From NCBI GenBank assembly GCA_001897995.1, contig MKRV01000021.1:1-41595 (forward strand): a stretch of 41,595 nt of DNA. Reading direction: 5' to 3'. The position numbers and the translations under genes are program-made. The stretch is from Alphaproteobacteria bacterium 65-37 (lineage in GTDB: Bacteria > Pseudomonadota > Alphaproteobacteria > Reyranellales > Reyranellaceae). The notes under the pieces are model-generated. The model made no database searches. It was given only the letters and a program-made list of their open reading frames with translations, and was not told where the DNA came from. Positions 25,807 through 33,740 of this stretch are shown here, piece after piece (the stretch's first letter is position 1; each line of letters starts with the position of its first letter).

Positions 25807-27510
25807 TCACGCGGCCTGCTTGCGCGCTTCCTCGTCGTAGAGGTCCTTCTTCGAGATCTTGCCGACGGGTGTCTTGGGCAGCGCTTCGCGGATCTCGAGG
25901 GCCTGTACCATCTCGTGCTTGCCGAGCTTGTCCTTCAGGAAATCCTGCAACGCTGCGAGATCGATCGGTGCGGCACCGGCCTTCAGCTTGACGAAGGCCT
26001 TGGGCGACTGGCCGCGATAGGCGTCCTTGATGCCGATCACCGCGACTTCCTCGACCGCCGGATGCTTGTAGATCGCCTCCTCGAGCACCCGCGGATAGAC
26101 GTTGTAGCCGCTGCACAGCAGCATGTCCTTGGTGCGGTCGACAATGAAGACGAAGCCGTCGGCATCCATGTAGCCAACGTCGCCGGTGCGCAGGAAACCG
26201 TCGTAGGTCGTGACTTCGTCCGTCGCCTGCCGGTTGTTCCAGTAGCCCTTCATGACATTGGGGCCCTTGATGCAGAGCTCGCCGCGCTCGCCGAGCGGCA
26301 CGTAGCGCGTCGGGTCGTCGATGTTGAGAAACTTGATCGTGATGCCGGGCGAAGGAATGCCGCACGAGCCGATCTTGCGCTTGGCGCCGACCTGCCCCGG
26401 CGTGAAGGTGCCGGTCGGTGAGGTCTCGGTCATGCCCCAGCCTTCCGAAGGCGTCACGCCGGTGACCGCCGCGAACCGCTCCGCCACTTCGACCGGCAAG
26501 GGTGCGCCTCCTGACCCGCAGAACTTGAGCGAACGCAGGTCGTGACTGGCGGTTGCCGGATGATTGAGCAGTGCGGTGAACATGGTCGGGACGCCGCAGA
26601 ACACCGATATCTTCTTGGTCGATATGTCGCCCAGCACGTCCTTGGGATCGAAGCGGACATGCTGCACGATCTCCCAACCACTCAGCACGCCGAACAGCAC
26701 GTTCACCGTCAGCGCATAGATATGGAAAGGCGGCAGCACGGCGAGCATGCGTTCCTGGCCCTCGAGCACGATCGGCCGGTCGCCGCCGGCCGACGCCAGC
26801 GACTGGCGGGCGGCGCTGTCGAGGTTGGCGTGGGTCAGCATCGCCCCCTTGGGCAGGCCCGTCGTGCCGCCGGTATACTGCAGCACCGCGATGGTCTCCG
26901 CCGGATCGGTGATTGGATAGGTTTCGTATCGGCCGTCATTGTCGAGCAGCCGGTCGAAGCTGATATGGCGGTCGTCCTGGGCGACCGTGGCGAGCTGACC
27001 GCCGGCCTTCATCTGCGCCGCGACAGCCTCTGGGTTCGCCGTCATCTCCGCCAGGCTGCCGACGATCAGTTTCTTCAGTCGCGTCTTGCCGAGCATCGCG
27101 GCCATCTGCGGGTAGAGCGACATCAAGTCGAGGGTGACCAGGAAATCGGTGCGGCTGTCCTCGATCTTGTGCTCCAGGACGCCCGCGGCATCGAGCGGCG
27201 AGTAGTTGACCGCCGTGCCGCCGGCCTTCAGCACGCCGAAGAAGGCGACGACATAGTGCGGCGTGTTCGGCAGGTAGAGGCCGACATGCACGCCCGGCTT
27301 CACGCCAAGCTGCTGCAGACCGCGCGCCGCCCGGTTCGCGAGCTCATTCAACTCGCGATAGGTGAGCCGCCGGCCCATGAAGTCGATCGCCGGCCGGTCG
27401 GGCCATCGTGCTGCGGTATCCTCGAGGATCTTGTGCACCGGGCGGGGGGCGATATCGATGTCCCAGCGGACGCCGGCCGGATAGGAGCCGATCCAGGGCC
27501 TGTCGCTCAT
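25807..27510 (-). CDS. Long-chain fatty acyl-CoA ligase (FadD-like)
   Basis: A 567-aa AMP-forming ligase. The phosphate loop is VLQYTGGTTGLPKGAMLTH, followed by GWGMTETSPTGTFTPG, the hinge region DRTKDMLLCSGYNVYPRVLE and the catalytic-lysine segment LPKTPVGKISKKDL. Length and motif wording match FadD-type long-chain ligases: fatty acid + ATP + CoA gives acyl-CoA, AMP and PPi on the cytoplasmic side of the membrane. The gene stands between an alpha/beta hydrolase (which could release fatty acids from esters) and the WS/DGAT gene (which uses acyl-CoA), so a lipid storage or remodelling role is likely. Chain length preference is unknown. Confidence 0.93.
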   Translation of the reverse strand: MSDRPWIGSYPAGVRWDIDIAPRPVHKILEDTAARWPDRPAIDFMGRRLTYRELNELANRAARGLQQLGVKPGVHVGLYLPNTPHYVVAFFGVLKAGGTAVNYSPLDAAGVLEHKIEDSRTDFLVTLDLMSLYPQMAAMLGKTRLKKLIVGSLAEMTANPEAVAAQMKAGGQLATVAQDDRHISFDRLLDNDGRYETYPITDPAETIAVLQYTGGTTGLPKGAMLTHANLDSAARQSLASAGGDRPIVLEGQERMLAVLPPFHIYALTVNVLFGVLSGWEIVQHVRFDPKDVLGDISTKKISVFCGVPTMFTALLNHPATASHDLRSLKFCGSGGAPLPVEVAERFAAVTGVTPSEGWGMTETSPTGTFTPGQVGAKRKIGSCGIPSPGITIKFLNIDDPTRYVPLGERGELCIKGPNVMKGYWNNRQATDEVTTYDGFLRTGDVGYMDADGFVFIVDRTKDMLLCSGYNVYPRVLEEAIYKHPAVEEVAVIGIKDAYRGQSPKAFVKLKAGAAPIDLAALQDFLKDKLGKHEMVQALEIREALPKTPVGKISKKDLYDEEARKQAA

Positions 27511-27577
27511 CTTGGTGTCCTCCCCATGCAGTCGCTTCTTGATCTGTGGCCGCGCAATGTCGCGGCGCCGGACGGCG

Positions 27578-28384
27578 CTAATGGGTGCGCGTGGCCGCCC
27601 CGACGGCGTCGACGGGCGCGTCGCGCTCCGGGTTGGGATAGAGGAAGCTGCGGACGCCGCTCCGATCGAAAGGCCACCAGTCGCCCTCGGCCAGGGCGAG
27701 CCGATCGGCGATCGCGTAGAGCACGACCGGGTTGTGGCCCAGCCCGCAATGGCTGCCCTCGACCTCGATATTCTCCGTGGTCGCGCTCTTCTGTTCGCGA
27801 CAGCCCTGCCAGGCGACGATGCCGTCAGTGCGGGTGTAGATGGCGGTGCTCGGCACCGGCGGCGGCGTCTTCATGACCTCGCGTTCGGGCCAGTCATCGA
27901 CCTGGCGGCCGCTCATCGTTTCGTAGAGACGCCAGGCATTGCTCGCCTTCGGTTCGTTGGCGAAAGGGCTGCCGAGCGTGATGACCTGGCGCACGAGCGC
28001 CGGCTGGCGTCGCGCCAGCTCACGCGCGTAAACGCCGCCCAAGCTCCAGCCAACCAGGCTGACCTTGCGCCCATAGCGTCCGGCCAGATCCTCGAGCCGC
28101 GCCATCATGCCGTCTTCGACACCGGGGCGCGGCCCATGATTGGGGCCCTGCTTCCAGCCGTGCGCGGCGTACCCTTGTTGTTTCAAATAGGCCCGCATCG
28201 GCCCCGTCGACCGGTCGCTCGCCATGAAGCCCGGCAGCACCAGGACCGGATGGCCATCGCCGCGCGGGGCGGTGCGCAACAAGGGATAGGCGGCAAAGAA
28301 GGCCTGCAATTCCCAAATCCCCCGCACTTCCAGCGCCAACAGGAGACTGGACGGTGGCTTCGAACCGGCAACAACCCTATCCAT
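27578..28384 (-). CDS. Alpha/beta hydrolase (PGAP1/lipase-like), paralogue 1
   Basis: A 268-aa alpha/beta hydrolase. The nucleophile elbow GWSLGG places Ser114; the likely acid is the Asp in YTRTDGIVAW and the His in GSHCGLGHNP. LGSPF, after the elbow, is typical of PGAP1/lipase-like esterases. No signal peptide is visible. It is clearly related to the next hydrolase (28540-29304) along its whole length, with shared segments such as VLPG, LVGWS.GG and GSPFA. It is 67 bp upstream of the acyl-CoA ligase. The 70-bp element at 28437-28506 stands before it, so it probably heads its own transcript. Esterase or lipase activity on cell lipids is inferred from context. Confidence 0.88.
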   Translation of the reverse strand: MDRVVAGSKPPSSLLLALEVRGIWELQAFFAAYPLLRTAPRGDGHPVLVLPGFMASDRSTGPMRAYLKQQGYAAHGWKQGPNHGPRPGVEDGMMARLEDLAGRYGRKVSLVGWSLGGVYARELARRQPALVRQVITLGSPFANEPKASNAWRLYETMSGRQVDDWPEREVMKTPPPVPSTAIYTRTDGIVAWQGCREQKSATTENIEVEGSHCGLGHNPVVLYAIADRLALAEGDWWPFDRSGVRSFLYPNPERDAPVDAVGAATRTH

Positions 28385-28436
28385 GCCGCAGCGTTCCCCC
28401 TTTGATGATGCAGCATTCGCTGCGTTCTTGAGGGCT

Positions 28437-28506
28437 CACGCTATCGACCGTGCCGAGTCGACAAAAGGTGCGATTGACCCGCCTGGGCGGTGAATTTGGG
28501 ACAAGC
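28437..28506 (-). promoter_or_regulatory. 70-bp conserved upstream element, copy A
   Basis: Read on the plus strand, the order is CACGCTAT, 20 bp, AAGGTGC, 12 bp, TGGGC, then the 18-bp block GGTGAATTTGGGACAAGC. The same parts at the same spacings recur at 30225-30294. Within the 42-bp right portion 34 positions match, and the 18-bp block is identical. The element lies 52 bp upstream of hydrolase paralogue 1. It is probably a promoter with an activator site for the minus-strand gene; binding by the adjacent AraC-type protein is inference. Confidence 0.65.
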
Positions 28507-28539
28507 TGCGTCCCCGAAGACATCTGCCTTCCGGAGAGA

Positions 28540-29304
28540 TCAGGCGCTCGTCTTGGGAAAGAACGGCGCGAGGTGAGGTGCCGGCTTGAACGGCGCCCAC
28601 GATCCCAGGGGTTGCGCCAAGCGGTCCGCAACGACCCACAGAGCCGGCGGATGAAAGCCCAGTCCCAAATGAGTCGTTCGGACCTCGACATTCTCCCGTC
28701 GGTCGCCTTCCTGCTCGAGGCAGGCCCGCCAGGCGACGACGCCGTCCTGACGGGTAAAGATCGACGTCGACGGTACCGGGATCGGCGCCGCCAACTGGCT
28801 GACGCGCTCGGCGCTGGGTGGCGTGTAGGGCTGTCCCGTGAGCAGCGACCAGAGCGCACGGACATTGCTCGCACCCGGCGCGGCAAAGGGACTGCCGAGC
28901 GTGACGACGAGGCGGATGTCCTGCGGCAGGCGCCGAGCGACTTCGCGTGCCAGGATGCCGCCGCGGCTCCATCCGACCAGGCTGACCGGTGTGCCCGATC
29001 GCGCCTTGAGGTCGCTCGCCTGATCCACCAGCGCCGAGAGATCCGCATCGGCGGGCCGGATGTTACGGCCGCGGCCCCAACCCTGCACGTCGTAGCCCAG
29101 CCGGCTGAGGAACTGCCTCAAGGCGAACGTCGAGCGGTCGTCGGCACCCAGGCCCGGCAGCACCATCACGGCGTGCCGCGGACCGCGTGGCGCCGTCGCG
29201 AGATAGGGCGTGGCCGCAATCAGGGCCGCAATGTCGAGCAGGCCGCGCCCTTCGAGAGCCAGCAAGCCGAGCGACGGGGACTCGATCCCCTTCCGGTCAG
29301 CCAT
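28540..29304 (-). CDS. Alpha/beta hydrolase (PGAP1/lipase-like), paralogue 2
   Basis: A 254-aa alpha/beta hydrolase with nucleophile Ser113 in LVGWSRGG, the segment VTLGSPFAAPGA, acid candidate in FTRQDGVVAW and a histidine in RTTHLGLGFHPP. It is a paralogue of the 27578-28384 gene and probably arose by tandem duplication. The frame opens at 29337, but MADRKG at 29304 gives a sensible N-terminus and overlaps the preceding hydrolase's stop by 8 bp, so the two are translationally coupled. No export signal is seen. Its natural ester substrate is unknown; the neighbouring WS/DGAT and acyl-CoA ligase suggest lipids. Confidence 0.87.
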   Translation of the reverse strand: MADRKGIESPSLGLLALEGRGLLDIAALIAATPYLATAPRGPRHAVMVLPGLGADDRSTFALRQFLSRLGYDVQGWGRGRNIRPADADLSALVDQASDLKARSGTPVSLVGWSRGGILAREVARRLPQDIRLVVTLGSPFAAPGASNVRALWSLLTGQPYTPPSAERVSQLAAPIPVPSTSIFTRQDGVVAWRACLEQEGDRRENVEVRTTHLGLGFHPPALWVVADRLAQPLGSWAPFKPAPHLAPFFPKTSA

Positions 29305-30199
29305 GCGCCAGCTCCACCGCCTGGCAGTGAACCGCAATGGACTCGACGAGGCGCGGCAGCAGTGCCGTCGGCAGGTCGTGGCCCATTCCGGGAATGATCT
29401 CGAACCGCGCCCCCTTGATGTGCGCGGCCGTGTCCTTACCTGCAGCGAGCGGCACCAGCGGATCGTCGGCGCCGTGGATCACCAGGGTCGGCGCCGTGAT
29501 GCGCTTCAGCAGCTCGACCCGCGAGCCGTTGGCCACGATGGCCGCGAGCTGGCGGCCAACACCGGCCGGATAGTAGGAGCGATCGAAGGCGCGCTCGACC
29601 TTCTGCCGCAGCTCGGCCTCAGGAGTCACGAACCCGGGACTGCCGATGGCGCGATAGACATACATGCCGTGCTGGATGGCCGCTTCGCGATCGCGGGCAT
29701 CCGGCCGCGGCTTGCGCAGGGCGGCCATGGCCTCGGACTTGGCGGTCGGCAGGCCGCGCGCGCCGCTGGTCGACATGATCGACACCAGACTGCGCACGCG
29801 CGCCGGGTGCTCGGCCGCCACGATCTGCCCGATCATGCCGCCCATCGACGCGCCGACGACATGCGCGCGATCGATCCCCAGCCGATCCATCAAGCCGACC
29901 GCGTCGCGCGCCATGTCGCTCAGCGTATAGGGGCTGCGGACCGGCAGGCCGATGAAGGCGCGCAGGAACAAGGTGGTGAGATTGACGGGCTTGGCGCCTT
30001 CGAACTTGGTGGAGAGCCCGATATCGCGATTGTCGAACCGGACCACGCGGAACCCGCGCGCCGCCAGGCCGTCGCACAGCTCTTCGGGCCAGGCGATCAT
30101 CTGGGTCCCCAACCCCATGATCAGGAGGATCGCCGGATTGTTCGGCTTGCCCCGCTCGTCGTAGGCGATTTCGATCCCGTTGGCTGAAACGACCGCCAT
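29297..30199 (-). CDS. Alpha/beta hydrolase
   Basis: A 300-aa alpha/beta hydrolase of the epoxide-hydrolase/esterase-like group, a different branch from the two PGAP1-like neighbours. The catalytic triad is readable: Ser118 in GASMGG, Asp246 in HGADDPLVP and His274 in GMGHDLP. The oxyanion loop near residue 27 reads LIMGLGTQ. The open frame begins at 30292, but MAVVSANG at 30199 has GGGGAG 5-6 nt upstream and matches the usual N-terminus. The part upstream of 30199 is the conserved 70-bp element, not coding. The substrate is unknown. It is the first gene after the AraC-type regulator and is probably its target. Confidence 0.9.
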   Translation of the reverse strand: MAVVSANGIEIAYDERGKPNNPAILLIMGLGTQMIAWPEELCDGLAARGFRVVRFDNRDIGLSTKFEGAKPVNLTTLFLRAFIGLPVRSPYTLSDMARDAVGLMDRLGIDRAHVVGASMGGMIGQIVAAEHPARVRSLVSIMSTSGARGLPTAKSEAMAALRKPRPDARDREAAIQHGMYVYRAIGSPGFVTPEAELRQKVERAFDRSYYPAGVGRQLAAIVANGSRVELLKRITAPTLVIHGADDPLVPLAAGKDTAAHIKGARFEIIPGMGHDLPTALLPRLVESIAVHCQAVELAHG

Positions 30200-30224
30200 G
30201 AGCTCCCCTGTCCCTTGCGGGATG

Positions 30225-30294
30225 CACGTTATGAGGCGACCCGGAACCGCGGAAGGTGCAAACCGCCGCCCTGGCCGGTGAATTTGGGACAAGC
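30225..30294 (-). promoter_or_regulatory. 70-bp conserved upstream element, copy B
   Basis: Read on the plus strand: CACGTTAT, 20 bp, AAGGTGC, 12 bp, TGGCC, then GGTGAATTTGGGACAAGC. It has the same blocks at the same distances as copy A at 28437-28506. It lies in the gap between the AraC-type gene's stop and the next hydrolase, 25 bp before that ATG. The outer block CACGTTAT reads ATAACGTG on the transcribed strand and could hold a -10; AAGGTGC reads GCACCTT and would lie near -35. The 18-bp block then falls just upstream of -35, where class II activators of the AraC family bind. Confidence 0.65.
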
Positions 30295-30329
30295 CGGCCG
30301 ACCTTCCCCTCCCCCGTCAGGGGCACCGT

Positions 30330-31394
30330 TCAGGCCCTGCGGAACTCCGACGGGCTCTTGCCCGTCCAGCGCGTGAAGGCGTGGCGGAAGTTCGCCGCGT
30401 CGCTGTAGCCCAGCCGGGTGGCGATCTCTTCGTTGGTCATCTGCGTCTTGCGCAGATACTCGATCGCGAGCCGCGTGCGTACTTCGGCCAGGAGGTCGCG
30501 GTAGGAGGTTCCCTCCGCCTCGAGCCGCCGCCGCAACGCGCGCGGATACATGCCGAACTTCTCGGCGACGGCCTCGATGCTGGGATAGCGCCCCGGCTGC
30601 TCGATCAGCAGGCGCCGGATGTCGGCAGCGACACCGCCGCCGCGATTGACCTCGGCCAGAAGCTGCTCGCACATCTCCCGCGCCATGGCGTGGCTGCGCT
30701 GGTCCGCCAGCGCCACGGTGTCCTCGCGCAAAGCATAGTCGTAACCACTGGTCGGCTGCTCGAAGAGGACCGGGCAGCCGAATAGGCTGTCATAGACCTC
30801 GATATAGGGCACGGCAGCATAGTCGAGGAAAATACGGGAATAGAAGAACCAGTCACCGGCCCAGTCGCGGGTCACCGAGATGTGCGCCGACAGGGCGAAC
30901 TCGACCGCGAAACGGTGCACGCCCTCGGTGCGGTTCGGCCAGTACAATGGCTCGAAGACACAGGTCGCCGCCGCGCCGTCGTTCGACAGCGTGATGTCGC
31001 AGAACGGTCCGATGACCCGTATGTATCGGCCGGAGAAGGCAGTGGCCTCGGCATAGGTCGCACTGCTCAACAGGGCATAGCCGTACATGCCGTAGGCCGT
31101 GACATGCATGCGCTGGCCGGCGCGCAACGCAATCGCCGGGTCCTCCGTCAGGCTGAGCGCATTGCGCACCACCCGGTCGAGCTGGCGATAGGAGACCTTG
31201 GTCGTATGCAGCCCGAGCTGGGCTTCGGTCAGACCCGTCCCCTCGAGCGCTGTCGACGCCTCGTGTCCCTGGGCGCCGATCTCGGCGACGATGGCGGCGA
31301 TCGTCTGCGGCGCATAGATGCGCTGCTCGAAGTTGGACGAAGACCGACTGGCGGGTTCGCCGCCTTGTTGCTGCTGCCTGTCCAGGACGACCAT
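30330..31394 (-). CDS. AraC-family transcriptional regulator (OruR/arabinose-binding-type N-terminus)
   Basis: A 354-aa regulator. The N-terminal two-thirds is the Arabinose_bd-like domain of this subgroup (SYRQLDRVVRNALSLTEDPA, then MHVTAYGMYGYALLSSATY). The last 100 residues contain the two AraC helix-turn-helix units: AVAEKFGMYPRALRRRLEAE and TNEEIATRLGYSDAANFRHA, ending TRWTGKSPSEFRR. The chosen ATG at 31394 has GGGAGG about 8 nt upstream; the frame is open further but without family resemblance. Members of this group frequently control lipid, hydrolase or catabolic genes next to them. The gene lies directly before the hydrolase cluster and is the likely activator acting at the two 70-bp elements. 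The inducer is unknown, possibly a fatty acid. Confidence 0.9.
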   Translation of the reverse strand: MVVLDRQQQQGGEPASRSSSNFEQRIYAPQTIAAIVAEIGAQGHEASTALEGTGLTEAQLGLHTTKVSYRQLDRVVRNALSLTEDPAIALRAGQRMHVTAYGMYGYALLSSATYAEATAFSGRYIRVIGPFCDITLSNDGAAATCVFEPLYWPNRTEGVHRFAVEFALSAHISVTRDWAGDWFFYSRIFLDYAAVPYIEVYDSLFGCPVLFEQPTSGYDYALREDTVALADQRSHAMAREMCEQLLAEVNRGGGVAADIRRLLIEQPGRYPSIEAVAEKFGMYPRALRRRLEAEGTSYRDLLAEVRTRLAIEYLRKTQMTNEEIATRLGYSDAANFRHAFTRWTGKSPSEFRRA

Positions 31395-31540
31395 GAGGCG
31401 CCTCCCTTCGACGCTCTTTATTAAACGCGATCGGGCGTCGTGGACTGCTGAGAGTATCGGCGGGCCTTCGAGAGGGAAAGAGGTGTCGACGTCCTTGCAC
31501 GCACGGTGCGCCGCGCGCGTTTCTCCTTTGGACCGCCGTT

Positions 31541-31918
31541 TCAATCGTCGCCGGCCCTCCGCGTCGAGGCGGATCGCTTGCGTTTTGCCGCGACGCGGCG
31601 CGCCGCGGCCAGTGCGAGGCGGGCCCAGGCGAGAAGCTCGTCGGGTTCGTCGAACAGCCGGTCCGGCGCGCGCCAGAAGGCGAGATCGATGAGCTGATCG
31701 CCTTTCGCGTAGTTGAGCGGCGGAAAGGCCGCGGCTTCCGCGAAGGCCTCGCGATTCTGCTCGTCGACCCGGAAATAGAGCGTCTCGTCGGCCAGCATGC
31801 CGAGCATCAGCCCGTCACAGAAGACGCCGGCCTTGCCGAACATGCGGCGCAAGGTGATGCGGCCGAGCGGCGCCAGCTGCTCGCAGAGGAACTCGGCAAA
31901 GGAGTCGCCTGCCGTCAT
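31541..31918 (-). CDS. TfoX N-terminal domain protein
   Basis: A 125-aa protein made almost entirely of a TfoX_N domain: FAEFLCEQLAPLGRITLRRM, FGKAGVFCDGLMLGMLADET, YFRVDEQNREAFAEA and the ending segment MNYA-like LNYAKGDQLIDLAFWRAPD. In gammaproteobacteria TfoX is a competence regulator, but stand-alone TfoX_N proteins in other bacteria have no established function. The open frame begins at 32026; MTAGDSFAEF at 31918 fits the family start. The C-terminus is a short basic tail (RRVAAKRKRSASTRR). It stands alone between the AraC gene and the TauC-like gene. Confidence 0.85.
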   Translation of the reverse strand: MTAGDSFAEFLCEQLAPLGRITLRRMFGKAGVFCDGLMLGMLADETLYFRVDEQNREAFAEAAAFPPLNYAKGDQLIDLAFWRAPDRLFDEPDELLAWARLALAAARRVAAKRKRSASTRRAGDD

Positions 31919-32029
31919 CGAGAGGACTCTGCTTCGGAGGTAGTTCGGTGCCCTCAGAATAACAGAGATCGATGGCCGAGTTGGACAATGGAACTGGGCG
32001 GTCGGCCGCGAGAACCGGCCGCCCAAGGT

Positions 32030-32887
32030 TCAAAGGGCGGCCGCCGGTGCGCGCCAGCGGGTGAAGCGGCGCTCCACGCTTTCCAGCCCGTAATTGGACA
32101 GCAACCCGATCGTGGTGATGGCCAGAACGCCGAAATACATCTGCGGGATCAGGAAACTGTACTGGCCGTAGATGATCAGGTAGCCGAGCCCCGCCTTGGC
32201 GCCCACCATCTCCGAGGCGATCAGCACCAGCATGGCGGCGGCGCTGGCCAGGCGTATGCCGACGAAGATCGTGGGCAGCGACGCCGGCAGGATGACCTTG
32301 GCGAATAGCTGCAGCGGTGTCGCCCCCATGGTGCGGGCCGACTTGACCAGCAGCGGATCGACCTGCTTCACCGCGGCGATGGTGTTCAGCAGCAACGGCC
32401 AGGCGCAGCTATAGACCACCATGGTCACCTTCGAGACCTCGCCGATGCCCAGAAGCAGGATGAACACCGGCAGCAAGGCGAGCGGCGCGGTGTTGCGCAG
32501 CACCTCGATGATCTGGCTCAGCGCATTAGCCAGCCCGGCATACCAGCCGATCGCGATCCCCAACGGGACGAACAGCACCACGGCGATGGCGAAACCGCCG
32601 AAAGCACGCAGCAGACTCGCTTCGAAATGCTCGTAGAGCTGGCCGGCGACCGCGAGGTCCCAGCCGGCCTGCAACACCTCCGACAAGGGCGGCAGGAAGG
32701 CCGGATCGGTGAGTCCGAGCCGCGGCGCCAGCTCCCACAGCGCGAGCAGGGCCAGCAGCAGGGCCGAGCGGGCCGACAAGCGGCCGAGCTTTCGCCACGG
32801 CACCATGGCACGCTTGACTGTAGGCACCGGCATCGGCGCCGTGCTTGCCGCGAGGTCGAGGCGGGACGTCAATTCAAGATTGGACAT
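32030..32887 (-). CDS. ABC transporter permease, NitT/TauT (TauC/SsuC-like)
   Basis: A 285-aa inner-membrane permease with about six helices and the EAA loop in TMGATPLQLFAKVILPASLPTIFVGIR style (positions about 180-205), the contact site for the ATPase. LALWELAPRLGLTDPAFLPPL, at the start, is typical of taurine/alkanesulfonate/nitrate permeases. The start overlaps the ATPase gene's end by 14 bp. Together with the ATPase and the binding protein it would import a small anionic organic compound, likely a sulfonate, given the TauD-like dioxygenase that heads the operon. Confidence 0.93.
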   Translation of the reverse strand: MSNLELTSRLDLAASTAPMPVPTVKRAMVPWRKLGRLSARSALLLALLALWELAPRLGLTDPAFLPPLSEVLQAGWDLAVAGQLYEHFEASLLRAFGGFAIAVVLFVPLGIAIGWYAGLANALSQIIEVLRNTAPLALLPVFILLLGIGEVSKVTMVVYSCAWPLLLNTIAAVKQVDPLLVKSARTMGATPLQLFAKVILPASLPTIFVGIRLASAAAMLVLIASEMVGAKAGLGYLIIYGQYSFLIPQMYFGVLAITTIGLLSNYGLESVERRFTRWRAPAAAL

Positions 32888-33740
32888 GAGCGAGCTCCGG
32901 CGATGACTGGGGAGGACGCGCAGGCCGCGCCGCCTGCGTGCGCGCCACCTCCTCGCGCAACAGCGACCAGATGTCGTACCGCACCTCCCCGAACAGGGGC
33001 AGCGACCGCACGTCGCCGGTCTCGCTGTGCAGCGCCGCTGGGATGTCGAACACCTGGCGGATGCGGCCGGGCCGCGCCGTCATCACCGCGACGCGCTGGC
33101 CCAGCACGATCGCCTCGTCGATGCCGTGGGTGATGAACAGGATGGTGGTTCCGGTACGACGCCAGATGCGCAGCAATTCCGTCTGCAGCTGCTCGCGGGT
33201 CTGCGCATCGAGCGCCGCGAAAGGCTCATCCATCAGCAGGACCTGCGGCTCGTAGGCCAAGCTGCGGGCGATTGCCACGCGCTGCTTCATGCCGCCGGAC
33301 AGTTCCTGCGGAAAGCGATCGGCGAAGGCGGAAAGACCCACGAGATCGAGATAGTGCAGCGCCTTCTCGCGCCGCTCCCTGGCGCCGACGCCCGCGATCT
33401 CGAGGCCGAACTCGATGTTCTGCACCGCCGTTCGCCAGGGATAGAGCGCGTACTGCTGAAAGACGATGCCGCGGTCCCGCCCCGGGCCGGAGATCGGCCG
33501 TCCGTCGAGCAGGATCGTGCCGCCCGTCGGGATCGTGAGCCCGCCCAGGAGATCGAGCAACGTCGACTTGCCGCAACCACTGGGGCCGACCAGGGTCAGA
33601 AAGCCACCGGCGGCGACATCGAGGGTGATGTCGTCGAGGGCGACAAAATGCCGGGCAGACCCGCCATCGGCCCGCACCGCGAACTCCTTGCGCACCTGCC
33701 GGAAGGAGATCTTCGGCAGCTCCTTCGCGTCCGCGCTCAT
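32874..33740 (-). CDS. ABC transporter ATP-binding protein, NitT/TauT (TauB/SsuB-like)
   Basis: A 288-aa ATPase. Walker A is GPSGCGKST, the Q-loop lies in VFQQYALYPWRTAVQNIEFG, the signature is ELSGGMKQRVAIARSLA, Walker B is VLLMDEPFAALDAQTRE and the switch His is in ILFITHGIDEAI. The wording matches TauB/SsuB-type ATPases. The frame is open far upstream, but MSADAKELPK at 33740 overlaps the binding-protein stop as ATGA and begins at the family's N-terminus. It energises uptake through the following permease. Confidence 0.95.
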   Translation of the reverse strand: MSADAKELPKISFRQVRKEFAVRADGGSARHFVALDDITLDVAAGGFLTLVGPSGCGKSTLLDLLGGLTIPTGGTILLDGRPISGPGRDRGIVFQQYALYPWRTAVQNIEFGLEIAGVGARERREKALHYLDLVGLSAFADRFPQELSGGMKQRVAIARSLAYEPQVLLMDEPFAALDAQTREQLQTELLRIWRRTGTTILFITHGIDEAIVLGQRVAVMTARPGRIRQVFDIPAALHSETGDVRSLPLFGEVRYDIWSLLREEVARTQAARPARPPQSSPELAHVQS

